Below are positions 46,422-58,826 of a stretch of 64,000 nt of DNA, in pieces. Made by a program: the position numbers and the translations under genes. Within the stretch, counting starts at the first letter, position 1; the number at the start of each line of letters is the position of its first letter. This DNA is from Lathyrus oleraceus. Taxonomy: Eukaryota > Streptophyta > Magnoliopsida > Fabales > Fabaceae. A model generated the notes under the pieces. That model saw only the letters and a program-made list of their open reading frames with translations. It did not search any database and was not told where the DNA came from. The stretch covers positions 16,910,665-16,974,664 of the forward strand of contig NC_066583.1 in the NCBI RefSeq assembly GCF_024323335.1. The letters are read 5' to 3'.

Positions 46422-48003
46422 TGATAACACGAAAATGTATCGTATATTTACCTTGATTTACATTCAAAAATCATACCGTTTCCATTTATATTCTGATTAT
46501 TCCGCAAGTGTTCGAGTTATTTTTGTAGGTATTTCAATTCCAATGCTTAAATGAGCAAAGTATAGAAAAGGAAGGAGAAGAAGAAGAGAAACAACAGAAA
46601 AACTAGAAAATATGAATTTTGTGAATGTGACGACCGTCACACACCATCACGATCGTCACGCTCTCCTTGATTGTGACGAACGCCACAAGTCCATCACGAC
46701 CGTCACGTATGCAAAGTCAACGTAATGGGTTTCAAACAGAAATGGTCCATGTCGCCCCATTTTTCGTTCCTTAAACCACCTTCCCGTGAATCCCTCCCTC
46801 AACTAAGTCCTCCTTATTTTTCTCAAGCTCGAAGACCAAGGGGTACTATAAAAGAATGGAAGTTGGAAACTTCCCAGCTCTCTGTGATCCTATCTCTCTG
46901 CCTTTTTTCGCTCCTGCAATTTTATTTTCACGTTTTTTTTCTTCAGCAAGCATTATTTTCTTTGACTGCAATTTATTTACTTTTCCGTTCAAAGCTTTGA
47001 TTATTTTTCCCTTTCCTTTCCGTTTTTCACTTAGCCAAAAGTAGTAGTTTCCTACATTGGGGAACTACTGCAACTTAGTTAGTTTAGTTTAAGCATTTGT
47101 TTCAAAGAAGCAGAATCTTACCGACCTATGGAGGACTGCTGAAGTACTTTAAGATTCGGCCTATTCAATTAATCAAAGTTCCAGGTTTTTATTCAATTAT
47201 TATTATCGCTATATTATTAAATGATCATGTTTGCTTTATTGTTAAATTTTTTTTGTTCGTCTATATTTGCATTATTTAACATGTCTGGCTAAACTACCGG
47301 TATCGGTATGTAAACAATTTAATTAGACGGGATTTAATAATAATCGGTGTAAACTTCTTTTCTCAAATATCTTTCCGACTGTGGTTTTTAATTTGAATTT
47401 AATTAACTTTTTCACGAGAGTGAGAAGCTATTTAATACGGTTTTGCCACGAGAGTGGGAAATTAACTAAGGTTAGAACCGACAATCGCGAGAGCGTGAGG
47501 GTCGAACTGGATAGTAAAAACTAGGCATTGATTTTAAAAACAGCGAGAGCACTTTAAAAGAAATTAGAACTTATTTATTTTCAAAAAGTATTTTTAACTT
47601 AAAATGGGAAAGCGATAGCGTACATTCTGACTTAAAAGTATAGTCCGAGTCAACAATCACAAGAGTGTGAGATAAAACCCTTTAAATGAGTATTTTCTAC
47701 TGAAAGGTATTTGGTAATTAAAATATACACCAGTGACTTATCGAATTCCTGACAATTAATGTGTTGCGTACTGATATCCCTTCATTAATATTTTCTTAAA
47801 AACTTAATTTTCTTTAGATTTAATTTTTGTTGAACCGAACCTCTAAAAATCATCGCCTTAGCTAAACATAGTAACATCGATAGAATTAGTTTGACCATCG
47901 GTCCCTGTGGGTTCGATATATTTTAAAACTAAATGACTAGACTGTGCACTTGCAGTCAAGTATCTGATAGAATATATTTTATATACGGTCATGAGTTGTA
48001 TCA
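46422..48003 (+). repeat. 3' LTR of element C (1582 bp)
   Basis: It begins TGATAACACG and ends GTTGTATCA, so the termini form the inverted repeat TGATA/TATCA. It is preceded by a PPT, and no PBS follows, which marks it as the 3' LTR. The length fits Cyclops-type LTRs. It contains a TGACG/CGTCA array (46627-46706), TATAAA (46847-46852) and, near the end, 'gtccctgtgggttcga', typical of Athila LTR ends. Confidence 0.8.
46627..46852 (+). promoter_or_regulatory. U3 promoter of element C: TGACG/CGTCA array plus TATA box
   Basis: GTGACGACCGTCAC at 46627-46640, CGTCAC at 46654-46659, GTGACGAACGCCAC at 46673-46686 and CGTCAC at 46701-46706 precede TATAAA at 46847-46852. TGACG is the core of bZIP as-1 sites. 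Transcription from here is inferred from position in the LTR. Confidence 0.5.
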
Positions 48004-49834
48004 AACAACAGTTACGAGGGTAACAACACAAACTTTAAGCCTGAACCCCTAGTATTCCCCTTTTGTTTTGACTCCCCACCTTACACCTTAGCCCCACTAC
48101 AACCCAAAAAGTCCTCGAATAGTGTGTGTTAAGTGTTTCTTGTTATGAAGGTATCTGTATTTCAAACCTAAGAGTTAACTTTGTATGCTCTGTTTTTCTT
48201 GAGTGCAAACACTTTGAGCCCAAGAGATTTGGTGAGAGTGTGAAAAACTATAGGCCAAAAGATGCGTCAAGGTGAAAGTGTGGCTGAAGTCGGAAGTCGG
48301 GAAAGAGTAAAACTGTGAATGAAAAGTGAACAGGAGATCACGAAAGATCGTAGTAGCATTGTGGATGTGAAATTTGGGGGTGACCGTCATGTTGTCTCGA
48401 GTATCACTTGAGGACAAGCAATGAGATAAGTTTAGGATTGTGATCAGTCTCCAATCTACTTGTTTTCTAACACTCATTCGGCACCTTTGTACAAAGTCGG
48501 TAACACATTAGTCTACTTATTTTATTGTTTTGTTTAGTAATTTAGATGTTTTGCATTGTTGTTTCCAGTTGTTGATTACATTTATTTGCATTATTTTACT
48601 CCATTTTATGTCCGTTTGTGGTAGTTCTATTAGTTTCAGGTTTAAGTAAGAGTACCGGAGGGATAGACAAGCAAATCAGACGTTCCGGGCCCTTCGGAGG
48701 AGGAAAATTGGACAGTACAGTAGTCCTGACACAATCATTTATGTTGCCCAACACGGGCCGTGTCAGGCGAGGACACTTGGAAGAGGAAAATAGAGAGCTA
48801 ACACGGGTGCCCGTGTCAGCCTCCTTGAAGGGGCGTGACAAGCCTTTCACATCAGAAGCCCAACACGGCCTGTCGTGTTTCCTGACACGGCCAATGTTGG
48901 CTTGGACACTTGATTTTCCAATTTTTTGCTGTTTTTGGCACGGCTTATCCCGGAGGGAATTATGGACTTTTGCTAGACAAAAATTGTCATCAAGAACTAT
49001 TTAGGGGATATTTGAATATGGAGAAAGGGACTTTTCACGATCAAAGAAAAAGACGATAAAGATTGAAGTAGTGGAAAGCGACGAAGAACAAAGATCCTTC
49101 AAGAGCGGACGCGATTGAAGATCAACGGAATTCCGAACTTTTTATAATGTCTCAATTTTATCTTGTATCTTATTTGAATAATATGAGAGGCTAAACCCCC
49201 CAATCCCAGGGGGTGTCCTTGAATTGATCATGTAATGACTCTAATGTTATAATTTCCTTAATATATGTTATTTGTTATCAATTTCACTGTGTAATTTGCG
49301 TAATGCTTTGTTTATCAGAAAAATCAAGATTGATGTATGGTTAACATTAGCAGGATTACAATTGTTAAGGTTTTTATATAGTGAAACCATAGTAGATATC
49401 ACATAGGACTAGGGATACCCTATGGTTACCGGGTTATTCTTGTTAAATTAAAATGACTTGGGTTCATCATAATCACCTAAGGACTTATAGGTTAGATTAA
49501 ATACCAAAGGTTTCCCTCTGAGGTCTTAGGGAGAAACAATCTTAAGATCTGGTAATTGAAACAATTCTCATTATTAAGGAGATATACACTCAAGGGTTAT
49601 TACATGAGATTTTCACACACCATCCTTGGCATATTATTATAATCAGTGAAAATACTTATTCTGTTTTATTTTATCTTACAATGATTTTTACCAAAACCCA
49701 TCAACTATTAGTTTTGTTCAAATTGAGTGATAATTTACACATATATTGCTGCACAATACTCGGGATCGATCTTTGGGAAACTTCCCTATTATTACTACAT
49801 CGGCAAAATAGTAGACTTGCTCTTTTCCCGACCA
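48004..49834 (+). mobile_element. Element F: 3' end of a second Athila-type retrotransposon
   Basis: 48004-48440 is non-coding internal sequence ending in 'cttgaggacaagcaatgagataagtttaggattg', the usual run-up to an Athila 3' LTR. The LTR follows. The left part of F is missing because element C probably sits inside it. The 5' end would lie left of the window. Confidence 0.6.
48441..49834 (+). repeat. 3' LTR of element F (about 1394 bp)
   Basis: It starts TGATCAGTCT and ends near CCCGACCA, a one-base variant of the inverse of TGATC. GC-rich dyads lie at 48751-48764 (ACACGGGCCGTGTC) and 48801-48817, with related motifs to about 48893. The segment 'ggctaaacccccc' near 49190 and 'ctcgggatcgatc' near 49760 are typical of Athila LTRs. 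The right border is the least certain. Confidence 0.6.
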
Positions 49835-50374
49835 GATGTCATCTAGAATTAGGGTTTATAACGTCCAATTTAGGTTGATTGAATTGTAAATTAAGTTGAG
49901 ATCTTTTAGGGTTTCAAATTAGAAAACAAATGCTGGTTTTTCCTTCAAGGTCAACTTCGGATTTGAAGGTTTTAGACAAGATTACACAATTTGAATCCGA
50001 TCAAGTGAATACTTTGAGGAATGGAAGGCTCTTGCAAATGAGTGACGTGGGATGGAGAATCATATCGGTAGATCCTGTGTTACAATAATTCGTAATTTGG
50101 ATTCGATCAAGTGAAAGATTTATAGAACAGTGGGTTTCTTGCAAAGAAGTGGCGTGAGACGGTGAATCAAATTAGGATTGTTGGGTTACTTGATCAAACT
50201 TTGATAGAGGGAAGAGAAAGTGTCAGAATCCATATCAAACTTAGGGTTTGTAGGATTGAATTGATACATTTCTCTTGTATACATACTTTTTCAACATAAG
50301 GTTAATTTCATTATCTCAATTCGAGTTCGAATTGAGGGCAAATGTACACATAGCGAGGTCGATTGGGAAATTGT
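49835..50374. other. Unassigned 540-bp segment
   Basis: AT-rich, no coding region. A phrase 'gattcgatcaagtga' (or 'gaatccgatcaagtga') occurs twice, near 49993 and 50100, in a similar context, so this may be a diverged duplication of about 110 bp. It could be host sequence or an older element. Confidence 0.35.
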
Positions 50375-51144
50375 TGTAGCAACCTGAAAAATACAGTGCG
50401 CGAAAAAACAACCGGCGAAAGAAAATGAAAGAAGAGTCTCCACCGTGCGTTATTTATCCCAAAGGAGGGAAAGGAAACGCTCGAAGTAAACCTGGAAAAA
50501 GGAAAGGACAAGACGGGATCTCGTAACCAAATCTTGGGTTCGGGAGTCGATTATGCGAAAGGAAGGTATTAGCACCCCTACGCATCCGTAGTACTCTACG
50601 GGATCCACTTTTGTAGTTCTTGTCTAAAGGGTGTGAGTTTATCTTGTGTTGTTTACCAAAAAAAAAGGGTTAAATGAAAATGACTCGCGCGGATGTCGCA
50701 TCCACTACATACGTATCTCATCTGAATATGAGAATCAGAGTCTTCGTAGCTCGGCTGACCTATGGGTTGGGGGGATGTGTGCTCGCTAAGACATCGCGTC
50801 TTATGCCTACGTATCTCATCTGGAATGAGAATCAGAGCAAGCCGTAGTTCGGCTAACTACGGGGTTATGGAGTGGGTTTTGGACGAACGACGTTACTACG
50901 CAATCTACCGGATGCTCGACCTTTGGAGACTTACTCACCTGTAGTAGAAGGAGTAAACGTGTGTTTAGGAGAAGAAAAATCAATGAAGGGTTAGGGTTTG
51001 GGATGCTCAAGGGCAAAAAGGCAGTCCTTGACGAAGGAACCGCGCTACCTGCAGGGATACGAACACATACAAAACAAACATGTATAAAGTAAATGTGCCA
51101 ACAAGGGGCTCAGAAGTAAATAAACAAAAGAAAACAAATGCCTC
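50375..51144 (-). repeat. Element E: Ogre-like LTR end, minus strand, cut by element D
   Basis: It starts TGTAGCAACC and aligns in order with the first 700 bases of LTR A: 'ccaccgtgcgttatttatccc', 'aaaggaaacgctc', 'aaggtattagcacccctacgcatccg', 'ttcgtagctcggctgac'. No PBS complement precedes it, so it is probably the outer end of a 3' LTR. It breaks at 51144, where LTR D begins. Confidence 0.75.
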
Positions 51145-52312
51145 TGTAAGACCCCAATTTTGGCCCTAAGATCCCTCATGGCCCATATCATATCATATCA
51201 TGGCCTCAAGGATCATTGCATGCCCTAGTTTCCCTCCTAGTGGGTAGGTTGCCTTGTGAGTGTGGTTCTTGATCACCAAGCATGTTTTGCATTTGTATAT
51301 CTTTGCCTTTCATATGTTTATTAACCAAAAAAGTACAAAAATATTGTCAGTCTAACCTTGTTGCTTGCAGTTGAAGCAATCATCAGCAATTAGGTCAAAA
51401 TCAGTCAAAGTCAGCCATTGGTCAGTCAAAGCAGTGGATGGTGGCCATTCTTGCAGAATTTGGGCACCATGATCAATAATCAAGAGTTCATATGACTTGG
51501 GGCATCATTTGGAATCAAGTTCTCAAGGAATTAGGGTTTGGAATCCATCAGAAGTGGTTCAATCATGCAAAACCCTAGAAAAGTCAACAGAAAGTCAAAC
51601 TTGGTCAACTGTGGATTTAATCAGTGATTTGATGGATGGAATTGATTTGAAGGAGCTCATTCATGTCTATACAAGCCTCATATATCATGTCAAATACCAT
51701 CATGGAAGAATTTGAAGCAAAATCAGAAATTTCCCAAAATAGAAACTTGACCTGTAATTCAAATTTGCCAAAAATGGAAACTTCTTGATCTTAAAACTAC
51801 ATCATGATACAAGCTTCAAATGAATTTTTGCCCAACATGAAAGTTGAATATCTTGTTCTCCCATTTTCAAAAAGTCCAAGAACACTCAATTCCCATGTAT
51901 GGTTGGCAAGATATGATCAATTCATTTTCACAAAATCATGAACTTCAAAAGGCCATATCTCATGAACCATTTGGCCAATTTTAGTGGGGTTTTTTCCTAC
52001 AAGCTCTATTTGTTCCCCTCTTTCCAAAAATGCATTCATCTTTCACCAAAACCTCACCATGCAAAATGGCATTTTTGGACTTGTCTTATTTGAATTCAAG
52101 TGTGGAAAAAAGTTGACTTTTTGATTTAGCCCTTTTCAGCACAATTGGCCATTTGGAACTTGTTTTAATTGACATTTGAAGTTTGTTCAAGGCCCAAACT
52201 CGGCCAGACCACACCTCCTTGTTGCAATTGGCTCAAAATTAGCAAAAATGCAAATTGGCTTCATTTAAGTTAACTTTGATTAGCACCTTCATTAACAATG
52301 TTAAACAGCAAA

Positions 52313-52319
52313 TATAAGG
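52313..52319 (+). promoter_or_regulatory. TATA-like box of LTR D
   Basis: TATAAGG within 'cagcaaatataaggaac', at the place homologous to the A box at 43279-43287. Confidence 0.35.
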
Positions 52320-53515
52320 AACATTTTCTGTCATTCTAAACCTAGCAGCAGCCATAATACAAACAGAATTCTCTCATTCTCCAAAATCACCATTTTCATA
52401 TCTTTGCATTTTCGCTCAAACCCTTCAAAGCACTCGAGCCACTCTTCCTTCATTCATCACCTAGCCATCAATTGGAAGCTTTTTGCAACATCAAATCCCA
52501 GCTGGAAGCTGATTTTGAACTCTGTTTTCTTCAAAGCACAACAATGGCAAATCGAGATTTGAAAGATTCCAGACCTTGCTGAGCTAGATTACTTCAAGTA
52601 TACATCAACATCAACCATTATCTCCATCTGTTCGAGCCAACATCATCCAAATAACAACTGCTTCCTCCATTTCTTCAAAAACAAGTAAGGTTTCGACCAC
52701 CTTCTTTCTCTAATCCATGCTATGTTTATGGTAGATTATTCATTGCTGAGTCCATTGCAACTTGTATCACATGAAATGGTTATGCCATGCATGAGAAATC
52801 TGGATTTTCATTTGTATGCTCAAATATGCTTTTAGTCGATTTGCTTTGATGAAGATGATTTCATGAAAACCATGTTTGGATTATGCTTGTGCTTGGTTTG
52901 CTGAATCGATTGATATGCTTGCTGTCGATTTCTGGGCATGTTCATTTTCCACGATTCTTGGAGAAGATGAATATGTGTTCTAATGTAGCGAACCCTAATT
53001 TTTTCCAGAAAGTTTGAGTTTCACGTGTGTTGCTGCGTTCTGTTACTGTTCCATTCCATAACAACCAATTACAACATTTCGCGTGTCCCATTAAAATGGT
53101 GCGTTTTGGTTAGTTGGAATTATTATTACAAAATTGCCACTCGGTCAATGTTGACTTACTAAACCATGTCATTTTGTTCATCTTATTTCATTTTGTTACT
53201 CCATTTTACAAAATTCATAACATCATCATATTAAATCCAAAATTCATGAAATTTTTTCCATCATATTCACATGAATGTCTATTATTTTATCATGATTTTT
53301 GCTGAATTTTTGGTTGGCTGGATTTTAAATGGTATTAGGGTTCTTGACATGTATGCACATTTTACACCTTTTGCCATTTCTTTTGTGAAATTGTGATGAT
53401 GTATCCAATGCCCCTGAAATTTTTTGTGGTTAATCTACACTCATTCATGTTTGTTTTGATGTAGAGTTCTTGAATTTATCATATGTGGTTTGTGAGATAT
53501 GAATTTTGGAAGTAG

Positions 53516-53538
53516 GGTGTGACAATTTGTGTCACACC
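53516..53538. repeat. Dyad GGTGTGACA / TGTCACACC in LTR D
   Basis: Same 9-bp arms and five-base spacer as in A and B. Confidence 0.8.
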
Positions 53539-55149
53539 ATTGATATGCAATTTCATGATTTTTGTTGACATGCTTCCTGACTCCCAATTAATGTGAAATT
53601 TTGCATTATCCTTCTCTTATATGTCTAGTTGACTTGTGAATTTTCTTGGAATTATTTGAGCCATTTCCTAATTGTTTGAGATTTTTCTCCCCTGCCTAGT
53701 CAATTGTTGACTTTGTGTGATGCATCTTGCCATTCCATTTGGGAAATTCTCATACTTTATTGGATGATCATGAAATTTTACATGTGCATACTAGACATCT
53801 TAAGCTTTGCCATGGTGTTGATCCCATTCATTTCTCATCTGTTTTCATTTAGTTATGATTTTTTGAAGTTGATACATGTTTGGTTGACTTCTTTGAGCAT
53901 GCATAAACTTGCTTTGACTTTCTGATTTTCATTGACTATCTTCCCATGATCCAAATGAGCTGAAATTTTTTATGCATGTCATGTTATGGATTATGATTGA
54001 TCATGATTTATTTGCTGATTTTTGGAATTGATTATGATTGGTTTTGAGCTAAGTCTTGCTGTTGACTTTTATGAGCTTTCATTTGCCATGCTTTGACTTC
54101 CTTTGCTTATGAAATCATGATGATGAATGATATGCATGTGGGACCAATTGAGTTTGCTTCTTGATTGTTTAAACTTGATTTTGGTTGACTATCCCTTGCT
54201 GCTTTGACTTTCTCATCTCATTTTGACCCTAGGCTTGTCCTAGTGGTCCTGTTGCTTATGTTTGAGCTCATTGTTTCAGGTTAAGCACAAATGCTTCAAA
54301 GAGAACAATCCAATTTGTTTGAGCTTGATTGTTTATCATGTGCTAACCTCTTTGTTTTGTAGGTTGCTTGGCTCATAAGCCTTGTGCCTTGTGCTTTGCA
54401 CATTTGTCTATTTGTTTGACTGTTGACTTCTGTTTCCTTTTGCTTTGACTGTTGAATGGTGTACTGATTTGTTTGACTATTTCAGGTACCATTAGTTGCT
54501 TAAGTTCTTTGAACTTGCTTTGCTTTGCTATTTAGCAATTTGCTTTGAGGTATAATTCCTTTTTCTTCATGTAGTCTGGAAGACCTGGCCTGTTACTTGG
54601 CCAGGCAACTGTCTGAAGTCCTCCTTAAGAGGCAATGCTTGTGTGTGTTTATATTTGTCCCAAGCAGGAAAAGTCCTTTAAATAAGGCAATTGGTAGATC
54701 AAAGGGATAAGCAACCTATCCCCTACTATTCTGTGAGTCTTCTCCTTGCTCCCATTACATGGTTGTAGCATTGAGATCCAAGCCCAAGATCAATCGAGTC
54801 AATAATATGTGGAGAGAGTTCCTACTTTCTGAACTCCCACAACTTCTGATATTCAAATGCTCTCCCTGATCAGGGATAAGAGCAATGAGGCACACCCCTC
54901 ATCTCCATTCATCTGCTTCACCTTAGCCCCTCAATGGCAAGGTTAAGAGCACCTTTGACCCTATTCCAGTTGGCTTCAATGCCTAACCCTTTTGTATGAG
55001 CCTCCTTGTGTGGTTATAGTGTGTGCTGATTGACTTCATTGATTGCTTGATTGTTTCATATGCACATGCTTGCTTGTATGCTCTATGCATTTATCATCAT
55101 TTATTGCTCATCAATACATAATCATCTCATTTGTCTTTGTGACTTATCA

Positions 55150-55710
55150 TTGCTGTTTACCCATTGAGGACAATTGTAAGACCATCCATTGGCCATTGCT
55201 CCTATGATATGGAAGTGAGTATAAGACCATCACCTTGGCCACTCATCTTATCTTTGCTTGATGCATTTGATTGTATGTGAGGTTGTAATTGTAAGTCCCT
55301 GTAAGTTGGCATTTGCTGTCCTATGATCATTGTTGCTTTTGTTCTTGTATGTGAGGATACAACTGTAAGTCCCTGCAAGTTGGCATTTGTATTCCTAGGA
55401 CCATACTGTGGAGGTTAGAGTAAGCCCAGACAGATTGGCATCTGACATCCATGTCTTGCTTTTGTTTGTTTATGTGAGGTTGCAACTGTAAGTCCCTGCA
55501 AGTTGGCATTTGCTTTCCTATGATCATATGTTGGATATTGGTGTAAGCCCAGACAGATTGGCATCCGGTATCCACTTTCTTTTCATTTCTTTGTTGAGGA
55601 GATTAGTATAAGTCCATTGAGTGGCCTCTGATATCCAGTTCTGTTTTAGGAGATTGGTATAAGACCAGTGATTGGCATCCGGTATCCGCTTTTCTTTTGC
55701 TTTGTTTGTT
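55150..55710. repeat. Degenerate tandem repeat in LTR D
   Basis: Phrases 'gtaagtccctgcaagttggcattt' and 'gtaagcccagacagattggcatc' alternate about every 65-70 bp, with variants at each end. No coding value is seen. Confidence 0.7.
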
Positions 55711-56703
55711 TATTATTACTCATTGCCTATTCCAAAGGACACACTTGAATCATCTTCTATATGATTTCAAGAGGTGAACCTTCTAAGAAGTTTTACAATC
55801 CATCTTCATCCATTCATCCTCATTATGTCCTAAACCTTTTCACACATTACTTTCAAACTTGACATAGACATTGTGCAAACATCTTCATGTTTTCAAACTA
55901 AAAACCTGGACCCCAAGTCCTTGACTTTTTTTTCAAACCCCATTTCATAACACTTCTTTTGAATCAATCTTAATCATATTTTGACTTCATTTTCATAATC
56001 ACAATCAATTAACTTCACCCATTCACTTGTTTTGGCTTTGTCCATTGTTAATCTTTTCATGCATTAGCCATAGGTTTCAATTATCATTATGGTTGATGTA
56101 AACCTCACCTTATCTTTAGTGAGTCGACAGTAAGACTTCCGTACTGAAAACAGGGTTAACCCCTCTAGTACGTCGAAGCTATCCTCGCATGGTGGATGTT
56201 GGTCTTGGTCGAGTTTTCTCCCATTGATAATGAAAAGCCTCAGTGCTTGTGTTTAAAATTGAATCCACCAACTTTTGGAAATCTTTTAGCCGAACTACGG
56301 CATTTTGATCCTTACCTTTGATGGAAGGTACGTAGGCAGCGGGTTCATCCGTTCAAACCCAATAAAAATTGTATATTCTTTTCTCATCATCCCAATCATG
56401 TTTGCACAATACTTATGTCATAACAAATAACAATCTTTTACAACAAGTGTGAAAAGGGCTCCCTAGGAGTACCTAGGACGTAGTGGGTGCCTAACACCTT
56501 CCCATTGCGTAATTTACCCCTTACCCAGACTCTCTGATCTTTTTATTAGTTTTCTACGTGTAAAACTTCGTAGGCTTTTGTTCGCTTTTTAGCCAATCCT
56601 TTGGATAAATAAAAGTGCGGTGGCGACTCGAAAAATCATTGTATCCCTTGCTTATGATTTAATCGATAGATCATATAGCGACGAATACACCGCTACAGAA
56701 AAG

Positions 56704-56720
56704 TGGCGACTCTGCTGGGG
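56704..56720 (+). other. Primer binding site of element D
   Basis: TGGCGACTCTGCTGGGG, identical to that of B. It lies six bases after the LTR end CTACA (56697), with GAAAAG between; in A and B the gap is two bases. Confidence 0.9.
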
Positions 56721-58122
56721 ATAAAATCGATCCTTGGTGGTATTGCCTACTTTTCACCTTTGTTGTGCTATATTGTTATCTGTTATATGACATATTTTTG
56801 TACGATTTGGGATCACTGTATTGATTGTAATGTTTGAATTGCTTGATATACAATTGCTGTTTGCTTTGGTGATCTGTGAGATGAGTTCTGTACCCGAACT
56901 CGAGTGCACTCTAGGATAGGAGAATGGCATAGTCTCGTTGACTGGTGTGGAGTATTCCTTAGCCAGTTGACTTGCGAGCCCATTCACTTGGTGGAGGTCA
57001 TGTTGAACTAATAATGTCACACAAGTTATTTGTGGTTAGGCATTATTCTTTCAATCATGTGCCGCAGAAGCCAAGGACCTTAGTTTACCAAACCCATCTT
57101 GGCCTATTTTTAGGACCGTAGTGCGGAGGCCGTTCAGATGTAAGTTCTGATACGATTGTTACGCGATACTACACTCATAAGAGTTTCTCTTGAGAATATT
57201 CTTGGAATACGAGTATTCGTTCCTCCGATAATATTCGAAAGATGGAACGATGATTATGGGAACCTCTGGTAGAACATGTCTGGCAGGTTTAAACCCTAGT
57301 ACACTCCCTTTGGGTGGTTCTTAACCGAGACTCCATGCTCGTGACTCTCAGCAAACCCTTGATTCGTGGTTGAGTCGTTCAAACATTGTTAATATCAATG
57401 GATCCCGGATCAGGTGTAAAACCTAAAATCCACCAAAGCGGCTGGTTGATATTAAGAATGTCTGAACCGGTTCATGTACCGTTAATATCAATGGAACTTG
57501 GGTGTCGATAAGGTGAAAACCTAAATCCACCAAAATGGATGATTGATATTAGGGATACATTGAGCTTTCCCACGACCTTTGTTTGGTGTGCCTTGCTTGA
57601 TCCTTGAGTGTATTTGTTGCATTCATGCATTCATACATTCATCTGCATCCATATCATCAGAAAAAAGAAAATTTTCAAGGAACTCAAAGGAGTTTATTTG
57701 CAAAAATTCTCAAAACATGAAAAAACCGGGAAAATTTTTTCACCTGATGTATCTGATGAGATATTCTCATATACGATCAAAATGCTTAAATATTTCAAAG
57801 TTTGCAAATAAAACTCTTGAGTTCCTTTGAAATAAAAAAAACAAGCATATGCATAAACACTTCATGCATCATTTGCATAAGCAGGTGTTTTGTTTCGGTC
57901 TCCCGTCCAGTGGTCCGACCCTGCGATCTTCATTTATTTTGAAGACGCACTTTGCCGGTATTATACCAGAGCCAACTCTGCCAGATTGATGGATCATCCT
58001 GAACAAGAGAGCTGTGAATTCAGAGGAATTTGCCAGACTAAGTGCTTTTAATGGATTTATTCCCGTTGATGGATTTATTCCTGTTGATGGATTTAGTACT
58101 GTTGATGGATTTATTCCTGGTT
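56721..58122 (+). other. 5' leader of element D
   Basis: Non-coding. It holds two tandem hairpin units (57389-57551), an A-rich stretch (57655-57740), and a four-copy repeat of about 20 bp ('gttgatggatttattcc', 58042-58112). ORF1 and the gag N-terminus are absent. Confidence 0.6.
57389..57551 (+). repeat. Two tandem hairpin units in the D leader
   Basis: Each unit is bounded by inverted arms TTAATATCAA (57389-57398; 57482-57491) and TTGATATTAA or TTGATATTA (57446-57455; 57543-57551), and both contain 'aaaacctaaatccaccaaa'-like loops. Confidence 0.75.
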
Positions 58123-58338
58123 AACCGATCCCGGGCTGGCATTGGCTACTGTTCTGGGGCATTCAACGAGCAAGGTTTGTTCACAAGTGGAGGATTCATC
58201 CATGATGATCAACCTGAAGAGGTTGCTGCTATCTTAGAAGAAGATGCAGAAGATCTGAACAATTTCATCATTCCTGGTGGTGTCTGCCACAATTGGGTCG
58301 CTGTGGATGTTCCTACGGTCATTCATAAGTCAGCGTGA
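58123..58338 (+). pseudogene. C-terminal remnant of gag-pro (element D)
   Basis: The frame with FNEQGLFTSGGFIHDD, an acidic stretch and NNFIIPGGVCHNWVAVDVP matches the end of the Ogre gag-pro frame. A has the diverged counterpart (SINNWTAEEVVQV) and B has a remnant at 32440-32373. It lies directly upstream of intron-like sequence. Confidence 0.7.
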
Positions 58339-58603
58339 TTTGTTCACTTTGTTGAAACCCTTCTCCCATTCCAAAAGGAGAAGTGATGACATTGTTGGCA
58401 GCATTTAATACAATGATGTTTTCATTCAATTAATGCATTGTTAAACATTTGTTTTTCCATTTGTTTTCACTTTTTGCTTTTCTGCATGAAATCAGTGATC
58501 ACAAAAAACCATAAAAACAAGAATAAAAACAATCTTTTTCATCTGCATAATGGTTTGCTTGTTTAAATTCAAAAGCTTTTCGTTATCCAGAATCATTATG
58601 CAG
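58335..58603 (+). other. Intron-like sequence (element D)
   Basis: Homologous to B 32087-32352. A possible donor GTGATT is at 58335 and an acceptor ATGCAG ends at 58603, at the same place relative to gag-pro and RT as the A intron. The donor is uncertain. Confidence 0.5.
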
Positions 58604-58790
58604 GGATTTCTAAACCCATTGAACATAATGATCCAACGCCATCTCCCAATCTTGAATTCCTTGTATCTGAGGCAGAGGAAGATGATGTTGAAGGGGTTCC
58701 TGATGAGATTACCCGACTTCTTGAGCACAAAAGAAGCTCATTCAGCTGTATCATGAGAATCAGCAAGACAGTCAAACTGGGGCATTGCAA
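58604..58790 (+). pseudogene. N-terminal RT-exon remnant (element D)
   Basis: A frame with NLEFLVSEAEEDDVEGVPDE and ITRLLEH matches the linker opening the RT exon in B and A. It ends at the A-rich junction before any RT motif. Confidence 0.75.
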
Positions 58791-58791
58791 A

Positions 58792-58794
<3 letters not shown>

Positions 58795-58826
<32 letters not shown>

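Larger units (their letters stand above)
1..48003 (+). mobile_element. Element C: Athila/Cyclops-like Ty3/gypsy retrotransposon, 3' part, split by element A
   Basis: Only the 3' portion of this plus-strand element lies in the window: 1-1047 and 44294-48003. Visible parts, in order, are a polypurine box, a promoter-like region, a decayed env-like ORF, a second polypurine box, a 3' PPT and a 1.58-kb 3' LTR. The interruption (1048-44293) is the Ogre insertion A with its own nested insertion B. This arrangement (pol, purine box, env-like ORF, PPT, LTR) is that of the Athila lineage, which includes pea Cyclops. The family name is by resemblance only. The 5' LTR, gag and pol lie left of the window. 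Confidence 0.75.
51145..56697 (+). repeat. 5' LTR of element D (5553 bp)
   Basis: It starts TGTAAGACCCC and ends CACCGCTACA, with the PBS seven bases further. It is homologous in inverted orientation to LTRs A and B over much of its length (for example the dyad at 53516-53538 and the 'aagtcctccttaagaggcaa' region near 54616) but well diverged from them. Many GTCAA/TTGAC motifs occur in the first 1.2 kb (U3). Confidence 0.88.
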
